Assembly: GCA_032622095.1 (NCBI GenBank)
Contig: CP136069.1
Span: 18,177,326 to 18,241,325 of the forward strand
DNA length: 64,000 nt
Direction: 5' to 3'
Source: Siphonodentalium dalli
Taxonomy: Eukaryota; Mollusca; Scaphopoda; Gadilida; Siphonodentaliidae
In this document: positions 50,079 to 60,637 of the stretch, piece by piece
Layout: each line of letters begins with the position of its first letter
Numbering within the stretch: position 1 is the stretch's first letter
Notes under the pieces: generated by a model
Seen by the model: only the letters and a program-made list of their open reading frames with translations
What the model was told of the DNA's origin: nothing
Database searches by the model: none
Program-made: the position numbers and the translations under genes

Positions 50079-50473
50079 TTAACCCTTTACCCAACAACAA
50101 ACCGCCCAAAACCAAGCTTCAACAGCCTAAAATATATTCGGTCTGTCTTCGTAGAACCATACAAATATGGATATCATTGGAACCAGCTCCTTGACCACAT
50201 TGTGATAGTTACAGTTATGCCCTGTGCCAATGCATTCTCTTATATATGCGAGTCGACCATAGGTCGCCTCGCATATATAAGAGAATGCATTGGCCTAAAA
50301 AAAAAACTTTTTTTAACACTTTTTACCATTTTTTCTTACATTCTTTAACAATTTTATAATTTTTAATGTGTTAAGCCAATGCATTCTCTTATATATGCGA
50401 GGCGACCTATGGTCGACTCGCATATATAAGAGAATGCATTGGCACAGGGCCGTTCTGTTGGGTAAAGGGTTAA
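50079..50473 (+). mobile_element. TTAA MITE, type A, with two hairpin modules, in the CCN intron
   Basis: 395 bp between TTAA ends. The left terminus is 'ccctttacccaacaac' and the right is 'gttctgttgggtaaaggg'. A left-only subterminal block matches elements 46475 and 62398. Modules lie at 50226-50294 and 50375-50443, with an AT-rich spacer. No coding capacity. Confidence 0.92.
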
Positions 50474-51727
50474 CGTATGTGAAATAGCTGAGATACTGCA
50501 TTGTGTGTGCTTGTATATAGTCTTGACTGATAACGTCAGCCGGGGACAAAAACAATGTCAACCTGGCCGGCGGGATACAGTGTGATGTGATTTGTCGCCC
50601 AGCACGTGACATGACTTGGGCCTATCAGAAGCAGGTAAAATATGGAGGAGTGTAACAACCTTAGTTGTGAATGTTTCGTTGTATAGTATAAAACTTGTCT
50701 GAAGCGTAACAAATGAGTACAACTAAACCGTTGTACATTGGCGATCACTCGCCATAATGCGTGTGATTATTGTTAATTGCGCATGCAATGGTCGTGATTA
50801 CTGAGAGAAATATTGTTTTGGTCACTTTAACCGGTCTAGGCTCACAAAGTACACGTATTGAATTTAAATCTCGGCATGTCTATACGAACGACACAATCGA
50901 ATCTCGGCATGTAAAACCAACAACATGCATAATAGAATCTCGAATACATCCTATTGTCATGGGTCAGATGTTGATTGTCATTATTTGAGCACAACTTGGA
51001 GGAGAATATTTCGCCGATCGTCATCCCTCCCCAGGAACAGTTAAAAATGAACTGATGCATGTATATCTCAGAAAGGTCTAGAACATCATGTTATTGACAC
51101 ATCATTCGGTGCCTCAATTCAGATGATGTGTTGTTAGGTAAGGCTATTAGTAGATTTTTTGGACTACATCACGGAACATTTGTCCATTGCAAGACGTCAT
51201 CGCGTCCCAGAACTAGCCAATAAGTCCACACAATAAGCAATCAGCCACATAACATAAGTATGTTTATAATATTTCGGCGAACGGTCGGTCGAAATCGGAT
51301 TTTCGGATTCAAATCTATCTAACGGGAATATCAATGACAAACAGGGAGACCAGACTTAAAATCGAGCCTCTGTCGAACCGTTCAAAATGACATGGGTGGT
51401 TACAAACATTTATGACAGCCATAGCATGAGGAAGTCATCAGTGGCAGATAAATCTATATTATGAACAGACGGTTGAATTTCGACATTGCACTGTCCCGTC
51501 AGCCAATAAGCCAGCCTGTTCTCTCGTAAACCCGCACATTATATGATTGGAATATAACTAGATTTAGGTGCATAATCTGCTTAGAATAACCTCAATTTGA
51601 GTCGATAATGTACTGAAAATAAGATAATATCAGTCACATTATCGATTCAAACTGAGGTGATTCTAAGCAGAGTATGTGTGGTCAATGACTCAAATAAGCC
51701 ACCCCACGACTTTTAAGGTGTACGATC

Positions 51728-52577
51728 TTAACCCTTTCAGCGCCAGGTCCGATTTATGTATCAACCCATATACCCTGTGCCAATGCATTCTCTTATATAT
51801 GCGAGTCGACCATAGGTCGCCTCGCATATATAAGAGAATGCATTGGCCTAACAATTTTTTATCATTTGTTATTATTTTTTACAATTTTAATAATGTTTTC
51901 TTATATTCTTTAACAGACTTTTTTTGTAGGTTTAGTGCCAGGGAATCTTACGTTTTTCATGGGCATCAAAAATATTACTATGAATACTTGGTGATAGTTT
52001 TGAGTTATAACATGCCCCTAAGGTTTTATCCAGTTGGTTTTTAAATTTGCTATAGCATGCTTAAGCATACTCAAAAAAATTCAACCCAAAAAAATCTAAA
52101 AAAAACAAAAAACATTGGCCCTAATTTACGGTCTGTAAAATCGGCCCTAAAAAAAATTTAAAATTAAAAAAAACAATTTAAAATCTAAAAAAAAAAAAAC
52201 ATTGGCCCTAATTTACGGTCTGTAAAATCGGCCCTAAAAAAAATTTAAAATTTAAAAAAAAACAAAAAACCCTTAGGGGCATGTTATAACTCAAAACTAT
52301 CACCAAGTATTCATAGTAATAATTTTGATGCCCATGAAAAACGTAAGATTCCCTGGCACTAAACCTACAAAATAAGTCTTGTTAAAGAATATAAGAAAAA
52401 ATTATTAAAATTGTAAAAATTTGTAAAAAATAATAACAAATGATAAAAAATTGTTAGGCCAATGCATTCTCTTATATATGCGAGGCGACCTATGGTCGAC
52501 TCGCATATATAAGAGAATGCGTTGGCACAGGGTATTTGGGTTGAAACAACAATCGGACTTGGCACTGAAAGGGTTAA
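51728..52577. mobile_element. 850-bp TTAA foldback, type B, with two hairpin modules
   Basis: TTAA ends with 'ccctttcagcgccaggtccg' left and 'cggacttggcactgaaaggg' right. Hairpin modules lie at 51779-51847 and 52458-52526. Inside them, a second pair of arms of about 170 bp ('tagtgccagggaatcttacg', 'catgggcatcaaaaatatta', 'ataacatgcccctaagg' and complements) pairs again. At the core are two direct copies of 'cattggccctaatttacggt' followed by 'ctgtaaaatcggcccta' (about 52115-52150 and 52200-52240). So it is a palindrome of palindromes. No transposase. Confidence 0.92.
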
Positions 52578-52774
52578 GTATATTTTGCTATCTGAACGTG
52601 TGCGTATCAGGTGGCAAGAAACGCAAAACAAATTCCATTTTGGATAGCTGCTGGGACTTCCAATTATATATAGTATCTGTTATTCAATGCGGTTATTGAT
52701 TACCTTTTAAAAACACATCGAAAACATTAAATCTGCTCCTGATAATGTTTTGTGGCCGATAAGATTTTCAAACT

Positions 52775-53750
52775 GGTATCATAAAGGTTCATAAAGGTTC
52801 ATAAAGGTTCATAAAGGTTCATAAAGGTTCATTAAACTGCTATCATAAAGGTTCATTAAACTGCTATCATAAAGGTTCATTAAACTGGTATCATAAAGGT
52901 TCATTAAACTGGTATCATAAAGGTTCATAAAACTGGTATCATAAAGGTTCATTAAACTGGTATCATAAAGGTTCATTAAACTGGTATCATAAAGGTTCAT
53001 TAAACTGGTATCATAAAGGTTCCTTAAACTGGTATCATAAAGGTTCATTAAACTGGTATCATAAAGGTTCATTAAACTGGTATCATAAAGGTTCATTAAA
53101 CTGGTATCATAAAGGTTCATTAAACTGGTATCATAAAGATTCATAAAGGTTCATTAAAGAAGTAAACTGGTATCATAAAGGTTCATAAAGGTTCATAAAG
53201 GTTCATTATCATAAAGGTTCATTAAACTGGTATCATAAAGGTTCATTATCATAAAGGTTCATTATCATAAAGGTTCATTAAACTGGTATCATAAAGGTTC
53301 ATTAAACTGGTATCATAAAGGTTCATTAAACTGGTATCATAAAGGTTCATTAAACTGGTATCATAAAGGTTCATTAAACTGGTATCATAAAGGTTCATTA
53401 AACTGGTATCATAAAGGTTCATTAAACTGGTATCATAAAGGTTCATTAAACTGGTATCATAAAGGTTCATTAAACTGGTATCATAAAGGTTCATTAAACT
53501 GGTATCATAAAGGTTCATTAAACTGGTATCATAAAGGTTCATTAAACTGGTATCATAAAGATTCATTAAAGAAGTAAAACTGGTATCATAAAGGTTCATT
53601 AAAGAAGTAAACTGGTATCATAAAGGTTCATTAAAGAAGTAAACTGGTATCATAAAGGTTCATTAAACTGGTATCATAAAGATTCATTAAACTGGTATCA
53701 TAAAGATTCATTAAACTGGTATCATAAAGGTTCATTAAAGAAGTAGTTGA
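52775..53750. repeat. 24-bp minisatellite in the CCN intron, about 35 units
   Basis: The unit 'ataaaggttcattaaactgg' plus 'tatc' repeats, with shortened ~10-bp units ('ataaaggttc') at the left end and in the middle (about 53170-53270), and longer units containing 'aaagaagt' at the right. Because 24 is divisible by three and one minus-strand frame lacks stops, it reads as long runs of 'MNLYDTSL'. I treat that as incidental. Confidence 0.95.
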
Positions 53751-54424
53751 AACCACGAAAGTCGCGGGAATGTGCTAAAAGTAGTAATACATCAAACCAG
53801 ACAGATTGGCGCTTGATTGTAGGCACATTTAACTCGTATTTAACAACAGAAAATGAAATTGGAAGACTGGGCTCTTCGAAATCGTGGATTGTGTAATTTA
53901 TATTGATCTTGAAGCTGCACAATATCGGGGGAAGTCGGGTTCACTTCTGAGTGTATCGGGCATGCCGTGAGCACACAATATTTAGGTTTTAAAGGGGTAC
54001 TGTACGCCATTTTCAATAAATTCCTGGTGATAACAACGATCCAATATCGAAAATATATTGAGATAATGGAAATCTGGGTACCTTATTTTACGACTCAGAG
54101 ACTATAGAAACCAACAACAACATTTGAGTACAGTGTTCCTTTAAAGTGGTGCTGAATTCTCCATTGATCGATCGAATTGAAGGGAAGGGCGACGTGTTGT
54201 TTTTCATAAATGTTATATTCAAATAGGCAGCACCCATCGTAATTCATATATTATATATTAATCATACGCAAAGAATGTTTGTTCGTCCGCTGAGGTGTAG
54301 CATGTACGTGTCGGTGGACGATAAGAGGGTTTTGTGCTGGCAGTTATGGTAGTTGTATTAGTTGTTGTGGCGATGGTACGTGTACATTTGTATGTACCCG
54401 CGACAGTGGTACGTATTGTTACTA
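53751..54424. other. Intronic stretch without feature
   Basis: No supported gene or repeat. Confidence 0.3.
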
Positions 54425-54535
54425 TCGCTGTGGTAGCGGTGGTGGTGGTGGTGGTTTTGGTGGTGGTGGTGGTTTTGGTGGTAGTGGTGGTGGTAGTGGA
54501 TTTGGTGGTGGTGGTGCCGTTGTGGTCGTGGTGAT
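54425..54535. repeat. (GGT)n-rich microsatellite
   Basis: 'ggtggtggtggtggtttt' and variants make up ~110 bp. The poly-valine frame that crosses it is a product of the repeat. Confidence 0.85.
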
Positions 54536-55053
54536 AATGGTGTTGACGATATTGTCAGCTATGCTATGCTTTATTTCTCTATATATACGACATGAATGCA
54601 CATGTTACGAAGATATGTGTGAGGTATATATACAAGGTGCATGTTAATTAAATGCAATATTATACATATATACAGTGGCGGTACGAATACGTTTAATCTT
54701 TCTCATATGTCATCATCATCAACACCATCATTCGCATAATCATCATTTTATCAATCACAATCACGTCGTCCGCGTTAATGTTTACATATATATGAGTTAG
54801 TCGTTCAAACACGGTTTAGTTAATTATTCATCTTGTTCATACATGTATATGCCATATGGATAATTAATTCGAAAATTACAACAACAGCAACGACAACAAA
54901 ATTGTCGTCATATCTATATATCATAAAAACAACAACAACAGCAACAGCTTTTATATTACCGATACCGATTTCTGAGTTTAAATGCTAACTGTAAGTACAA
55001 GCAAAACCTTCTCAGTTCCAATCGACAAGATTTTGTTAGGAGTTCATAGAACG

Positions 55054-55477
55054 TTATCTTAGAAGGTGTGTCCCAATAGTGTTGGGTGTGTATATAATTC
55101 GCAAGTGATTCAGGTTAGTGCATTTCATGATGAAGTGGTACTCATCGCCCACTTCATTTTTACACATACAACATATGCTGTTCTTTGTTCCGCGCTTTCC
55201 ACATCTACATGTTTCCACCTCCAGTCTATGATTGCACGTACGTATTTTGATCATATACTTTCTAAGATCAAAAGGCAAGTCCAGCATATAATATTCTAAA
55301 CGACGGGTTGTTGTCTGTTATAGTTCGGAGATGGCTTGCGCCATAAACTCTTGTGATATATACATCACTTAATTCATGATACAGGTCCACGTTAACATTA
55401 GCCAACGAGCCCAGGTCAATCAGTGTATACCTGGTCTTAATGAGGTGGATTATATCAGAATTGAGAGTCATGGACAT
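55054..55477 (-). pseudogene. LINE polymerase C-terminal fragment in the CCN intron
   Basis: The minus-strand peptide 'MLDLPFDLRKYMIKIRTCNH' continues with a Cys/His tail, 'NSICCMCKNEVGDEYHFIMK', and 'CTNLNHLR'. This is the terminal region typical of one class of invertebrate LINE proteins. An adjoining frame to 55477 contributes upstream residues ('NNPSFRILYAG'), so there is at least one frameshift. It is related to the fragment at 9380-10140 and has the same orientation as the CCN gene. Confidence 0.75.
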
Positions 55478-56042
55478 TTTTCAAAAATTAAATCTTGATT
55501 GGTCACGGCACGCCACCTTAACAGTGCTCGTGGTCCTATATTGCCACGTTCTGTGGTAACAGCATATTACTTGTGTTACCAAAGGCTTTGCAACGCCCAT
55601 ATGGTTTCCGACTTGATCATTTTTATTTAACAGAAACGTGTTTGTAGTTGCAAAACTGAAACACGAAAATAAGCGACATAACAGGCCCGGTCGCTGGTGA
55701 TATTGTACTGGTGACATATATGTTTACGATAACATTATATTGGCATTACGCGCGTGTATGAAAGCTCCTACAAGCATACGTGGTATACACTATTTGTCAC
55801 ATCAATGTTTTGCTCAGTTAACACAGTGGTGGTTGCAGTTTTCAAAATATTATGGATTAGAAAAGGGCAACTTTTCCCCTTTGTCCATTATTCTACTCAC
55901 GGACACGAAAATTAAATAGAATGTCACTACGATTAATTGCTAAAGATTAAACGAATTATTTTCATCAACATTGGCTGTTTGAAGTTGTTCGTTAACCGTT
56001 TTTATAATATTATACATAGTGTTATATTATATTTCAATTTAC

Positions 56043-56248
56043 CAGTGTCGTGACCACTTTGCCACACGGTCGGAGATAACAGATTCGAATCTGTTGTCTT
56101 TGGATACATTCGTCGTTGTCGTTGGATACACGCGCTGACATGCCAACACCACAAGAGACACTACATGGACTCCATGTCGTGGACTTTATCTGACACACTG
56201 GTCTGGTTGGCATCGTAACGGACTGCGTCGCAGGGATCACTTGATTCA
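56043..56248 (-). CDS. CCN: CCN-family protein, TSP1-domain exon
   Basis: Minus-strand exon of 206 bp. The acceptor is 'ctatttgtttcag' just above 56248. The exon begins TG, completing a codon started by the last T of the VWC exon (phase 1), and runs 68 codons to a GTAAAT donor in phase 0. Key features are 'CQIKSTTWSPCSVSCGVGMS', 'RVSNDNDEC' and 'QQIRICYLRPC', with six cysteines. This is the thrombospondin type 1 repeat of CCN proteins, which differs from generic TSP1 by the 'STTWSPCS-SCGVG' and 'RVSNDN' pattern. In the family it binds LRP1 and integrins. About 22 residues before the first Cys form the linker after the VWC region. The ATG at 56267 of the raw frame is intronic. Confidence 0.93.
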
Positions 56249-56527
56249 CTGAAACAAATAGAATCACTTACATGTAGCTTCATATTACGAAATTATATAT
56301 TACAGTGGACACCAGTGACGTGGCCAGAATGTGTCCAAATTATTTTTGAGTTTTCGAATGCGCCACATAAGAACGAAACTCCCAACTCAGAATTTTTTTT
56401 ATTTCCACGTAACATGATAAAGTAGAGGAAAACTATCAATATGTACGTACATTATAACACTATTGCCCAGATTCATCCATTTTAATGTCATGCTCATTTC
56501 TGTCTTTAGTATATATGTATTCGATAT

Positions 56528-56686
56528 GCAATCAACGTCGTTTTCGATGCATCTGTCGGCGTATAGAAGTGTCGGATGCCGAATTACATACTGTATAATT
56601 TCGCGAAGCGAAATTATACAAAGTATGTAGTTCGGCATCCGACACTTCTATACGCCGACAGATGCATCGAAAACGACGTCGATTGC
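56528..56686. repeat. 159-bp near-perfect palindrome in a CCN intron
   Basis: Left arm 'gcaatcaacgtcgttttcga' through 'ctatacgccga'-complement sequence to 'tacatactgtataatttcgc', mirrored on the right to 'cgaaaacgacgtcgattgc'. The centre lies at about 56607 with only ~3 unpaired bases. Arms of ~78 bp show few mismatches, so it could extrude as a long hairpin. No terminal duplication was recognised. It may be a short MITE. Confidence 0.9.
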
Positions 56687-56699
56687 TTATAATTACGAC

Positions 56700-58669
56700 A
56701 ATCTGCATATTAGTTGGTGATTAAACAAGTTCTTTTTAAAGAAACTATATTAAAAACACTAAAATAGTAAAAATACCCAAGTGATATTTGTGTCTGGACT
56801 CAGCTGCTCTTTTAACCGAAATGGGAAATTGGGTCGAGAATAAATTGGGCGACCGACCGGAAGTTAGAGATGAACACACACAATTCGATCGCTGTTTCCG
56901 ACATTCCAACTACACAAAAGCAAGAGACCACACCCGTAAACTATTAAACTGTACTTGCTGGTGTAAAATTCACTTATTTAAAACGATTCTAGAACATGTA
57001 TTGTCATAAAGGCAGTCCGACTCGATAGCGATTCCGAAGCGGTGTTCCCAAACTTCGCCACCGAATTTGTGGTCTCCGGCGACTCGAAAAGTAAACAGTC
57101 GCTACAAAGGTGCATGCTATGCTCTCATGACCACTGCCATGTCATATTATTATTGGCACGAAGCTGGATAAATGCTAATACTAATGGTGGAATAGTTATG
57201 TAATACATTCTTTTATCCCCAAATAAATTAATGTACTATTTTGCTGTTTAATCGGCGATAATTTTTTGCTGATATTTGGCGTCTTGTGTTACCACTAGAA
57301 ACGGAAGTGATTTCTTGCGATTTGATTGGTGGACAAAATAAAATTCCGGGTAAATTCGCCCCATGGATATTCGACTTGGTTTGCGAACTTTTTAAGGTAT
57401 CACTACCCCCAGTGATGCGGGAAACGACACTTCCCTCCACTGATAGATATTGTCGCTACCAAGCGTATCTAATGGCCTTGACCAATCAAATGCACGCATT
57501 TTAGTCAAAGCGAAAGTAGTTGTAATTATACAGAAATACATGTATAAGTGGCCCACATATTTTATTCCAATCATAAGACATGTAACATATAATAACATTT
57601 AATGACAGTTTTAACAATATGTAGTCTTACGATGGGGCTTACGGTGATTAGATGGGTCTGGAATATCCCATTGCTAACCTCCTTGAACGAGACTGAAATT
57701 CGAAGTCCAAGGAATTTGCAGTCACCCCTTCCCCCAACCCTTAGGTTAAAGGTTTCTAATGTTTCTTATTGTTGACAAATTCCAACTGGACTCACCCGAT
57801 GGTTAGACATTTCCAACAAATGGTAATTTAATTCAAAACTATTTGACTGAAATTGGGAAAATTATCAACGTTTGGTTTGAAAACAACAAATTTCACAGTA
57901 AATACTTGTTGGAAAAATCAACCTACAAAATAATTATAACCAATTCTGCTCTGAAAAACGCAGCTGATGTTGTGTCATCCATGACATTTCCTTCTTTTAA
58001 ATATTGTAACCAAAGTTGGTGGTGGGAGACACCACAACCCCCTTCACTGTGGGCTACATATCCGTAATTGCTGCGGATTTCGATGGGCGATGCGCGAACG
58101 ACATTGTTGAAAACATACATAGGAAATTCATTTCGCGCTCCGCGTGTATACTAGTGTAAAGATTCTTGTTTCGTCTGGGCGCTGGTGGTTATATTTATAG
58201 AAATGGGAATTTTTGGGACGGATTTAAAAGTCGAACTGCGACCCGGAGGCCGAGTCCGCTAAAAGGTGTAGTTGGGAATTTCAATTTCGTTTATTGTCCA
58301 TTACATTATTTTGTCAATAATGTTGATTTTTGTTTTGTGACAAGCTATGTCAATTACAAATAAAAGAAATGAAAAATATAATTAATAAGTCTTATATTTC
58401 AACTTTTATAGACATTTTTCGTCCTGCAGCCAAGTAGGCCATTATACATAACTGGAACTCAGAGATTGGTGCATCGGAATAACTGTATCTCCAAGTTTAA
58501 AACAGTATATGATGTTCCACGATTGTGAACGATAATAGCCTTTCACTTGAGTCAGTGTTATGGTTCTTGTGATATTCCCGTTATAATTTCCCAATGGAAA
58601 ATGACAATAACGTTAACAGCCCAGCACGCGAGGTCATAACGCCATTTAGCAGCGAAGTGGTTAAGGAAA
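56700..58669. other. CCN intron between VWC and TSP1 exons, no further exon seen
   Basis: Short frames at 56788-57009, 57286-57504 and 57843-58067 have no recognised domain. They look like remnants of repeats rather than exons. The intron runs from 56249 to 59157 by the splice sites. Confidence 0.4.
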
Positions 58670-59055
58670 TTGATTTGTTTTACCCTGTGCCAATGCATTC
58701 TCTTATATATGCGAGTCGACCATAGGTCGCCTCGCATATATAAGAGAATGCTTTGGCCTAATAATTTTTTATCATTTTTTTAAATAAATGTTTCTTACAA
58801 TTTTTAGGACATAAAATAAAAAACATCCATTACCCTGCAGGGAGCCCCACACATATATAGAAGCATATAGAAGTGTGTCGTCTGCTCATGTTTGTCTGGG
58901 GCTCTGTATGGGTGAAATTATAAAATTGTTAAAGAATACAAGAACAAATTATTTAAATTGTAAAAATTTGTTAGGCCAATGCATTCTCTTATATATGCAA
59001 CGCGACCTATGGTCGACTCGCATATATAAGAGAATGCATTGGCACAGGGTAAAAA
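58670..59055. mobile_element. Hairpin-module element with a third type of end
   Basis: Modules lie at 58689-58757 and 58975-59043, surrounded by 'gatttgttttaccctg' on the left and 'cagggtaaaaaaaatc' on the right. TTAA and the CCCTTT ends of the other elements were not found at this position. The interior includes an inverted pair 'ggagccccacaca' / 'tgtctggggctc'. It lies in the CCN intron with its right module ending 115 bp from the donor of the VWC exon. Confidence 0.8.
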
Positions 59056-59157
59056 AAATCCCGACTTACGACTGGATTTGATATGGCGGGTCACATTTAA
59101 GTAATTGGATGAAGGAAATAAATGAATTGAATTGAATTGAATTGATTATGAACTCAC

Positions 59158-59484
59158 AGTTGTAGCTGTCTCTCATCATGAGGCTCTGACTCCCGTGCGG
59201 ATGAACCTCGTTCTCGATCTTGTGGCGATCGCCAATCTGACGAGCTATTTTTGGTCTCCTATCGGCCGAATGACATGTCCATTCCTTACAGCACCGGCCC
59301 TTCACAACGACGAGTTGGGCGTTCCTGCAGTGCTGTGCAGACGGCTTCCGATTCTCTTGAGAACACAGGTTGATGCATCCATAGTTTCCGTTCTGGCACG
59401 TGCATAACCGTGTGCAGTCTGGTTTGAATTGTTGTCCATCTCCGTACGTTTTACCGTCAACCACACATGGCTTTGGGACGTAGG
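59158..59484 (-). CDS. CCN: CCN-family protein, VWC-domain exon
   Basis: Minus-strand exon of 327 bp. The acceptor 'tttttctgacag' precedes CC TAC GTC (phase 1) and the donor is 'aact' then 'gtgagttc' (phase 1). The peptide has 'YVPKPCVVDGKTYGDGQQFK', 'CTRLCTCQNGNYGCINLC', 'SQENRKPSAQHC' and 'VVVKGRCCKEWTC': ten cysteines in von Willebrand factor C order. About 40 residues of charged linker follow ('RRPKIARQIGDRH', 'NEVHPHG'), the variable hinge of CCN proteins. In known members this domain binds BMPs and TGF-beta. An IGFBP-domain exon should lie further right, but none was seen up to the end of the window. The gene is therefore partial at its 5' end. Confidence 0.93.
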
Positions 59485-59834
59485 CTGTCAGAAAAATATA
59501 ATCACGAATGCAATCATTGTTATGTTAGAAACAAACTTGATTTCATCTACGCGTGCCCCGTTTGTCTTCTCCAATGTACTTCGTGAATTCCCATTTATCA
59601 TTGAATATGTTCAACCAATAGATATAGGTAAACATATTCGACCGTCAAAATTAGGGCTATGCATGCGCATATTCGAGATTCGATTCGATGTCGATATCGC
59701 CGAACTGTGCTATCTGGTGTCGATACCGAATCAGACACTCTGAATATCCAAATTGTCGTTATTTTATCAATGGCAAATTGTTGCGGTTTGTCTGTAGGTC
59801 GGTCCTGAACTATGTACATTATCCGTCAGAAGTA

Positions 59835-60310
59835 GTATATGGAGGCGCGCCTTTATTGCGATATTGAGCGCGCTTAATTTAAAAAAGACGCGATTATAGC
59901 GCAATAGCAAAATATATTGCGCTTATTATTGCGATATTGAACGTAAAATATTGCGATACTACAATATCGGGTCCGTATTGCCATACAGACCCGATAGTGT
60001 TATATTTATATTTGATAAATACTGTATATATAGTGTACATACAGTGTACATATATCATTTACAACTATAATTATATACAAATCTAAAACAGTGTATCGAT
60101 GCAATAAACAATATAGAAGAAGCAATAGTTTTATTTAAATGTCACAATTTTGAGTGCAAGATGTCGCAATATTAAGCGCGAAATATTGCGATATTAAGCG
60201 CAAAATATTGCAATAATATCACAAGCGACGCTGTTATAAGCGTTTCCACTTGCAATATTATTGCGCTATTGGGAGCGAAAATAGCACGCTTAATACACCA
60301 CGTCTTTTGA
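59835..60310. mobile_element. Element rich in 'attgcgatattaagcgc' words
   Basis: From 'ggaggcgcgcctttattgcg' to 'gctattttc'-complement sequence near 60290, words of the type 'attgcgatatt-agcgc' recur about four times near the left end and about four near the right, some in inverse orientation. The middle (about 60000-60120) is plain AT-rich DNA. The terminal repeats are imperfect ('cgcgcttaa' / 'cacgcttaat'). It looks like a non-autonomous element with subterminal repeats, but the class and exact ends are uncertain. Confidence 0.55.
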
Positions 60311-60637
60311 CTGGTACTGTACATGATTGTGGGAACGATGCAAGTGTGATATTCAATGAAATAATTATGTGCCTAATTACCAAATGGTACCCAGGGTCAC
60401 TTCGGTGATGTAAGAACTATGTTGTAGTTCCCTGCGATATTAAACATAATACCGATACTATGATTGTATTGCATATTGGACATAACTATACATGTAACAT
60501 TTGACATAACTATACATGTAACATATTAATAACGATAGCGCCAAAAAAATTGTGCCAAGCAATTTATTACCCATAATCGAAGTCACATATATTTCTTATC
60601 ATTACATTCGAGAACGGTTATTCATTATGGTCGTATA

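Larger units (their letters stand above)
47816..56042 (-). other. CCN intron between TSP1 and CT exons
   Basis: 8.2 kb, inferred from a GT donor ('ctg' then 'gtaaat' at 56042 downward on the minus strand) and an AG acceptor at 47816. It contains a 469-bp inverted-repeat element, a LINE 3' end, two TTAA MITEs with hairpin modules, a 24-bp minisatellite, a (GGT)n tract and a LINE fragment, listed separately. No other exon is evident between them. Confidence 0.8.

Noticed and set aside
52809-53599. Two minus-strand frames encoding 111 and 116 residues of repeating MNLYDTSL
   Set aside because: The 24-bp unit is a multiple of three, so an open frame is automatic. There is no signal peptide, unique flanking sequence or splice context.
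54334-54534. Valine-rich frame that could suggest a membrane protein
   Set aside because: It is the (GGT)n microsatellite read as Val codons.
55481-55717. Minus-strand frame between the LINE fragment and the TSP1 exon as an extra CCN exon
   Set aside because: It lacks the cysteine pattern of any CCN domain, and the phase of the TSP1 donor already fits the CT exon at 47555-47815.
59195-59407. Plus-strand 70-residue frame
   Set aside because: It is the antisense shadow of the CCN VWC exon, which has ten conserved cysteines and good splice sites on the minus strand.
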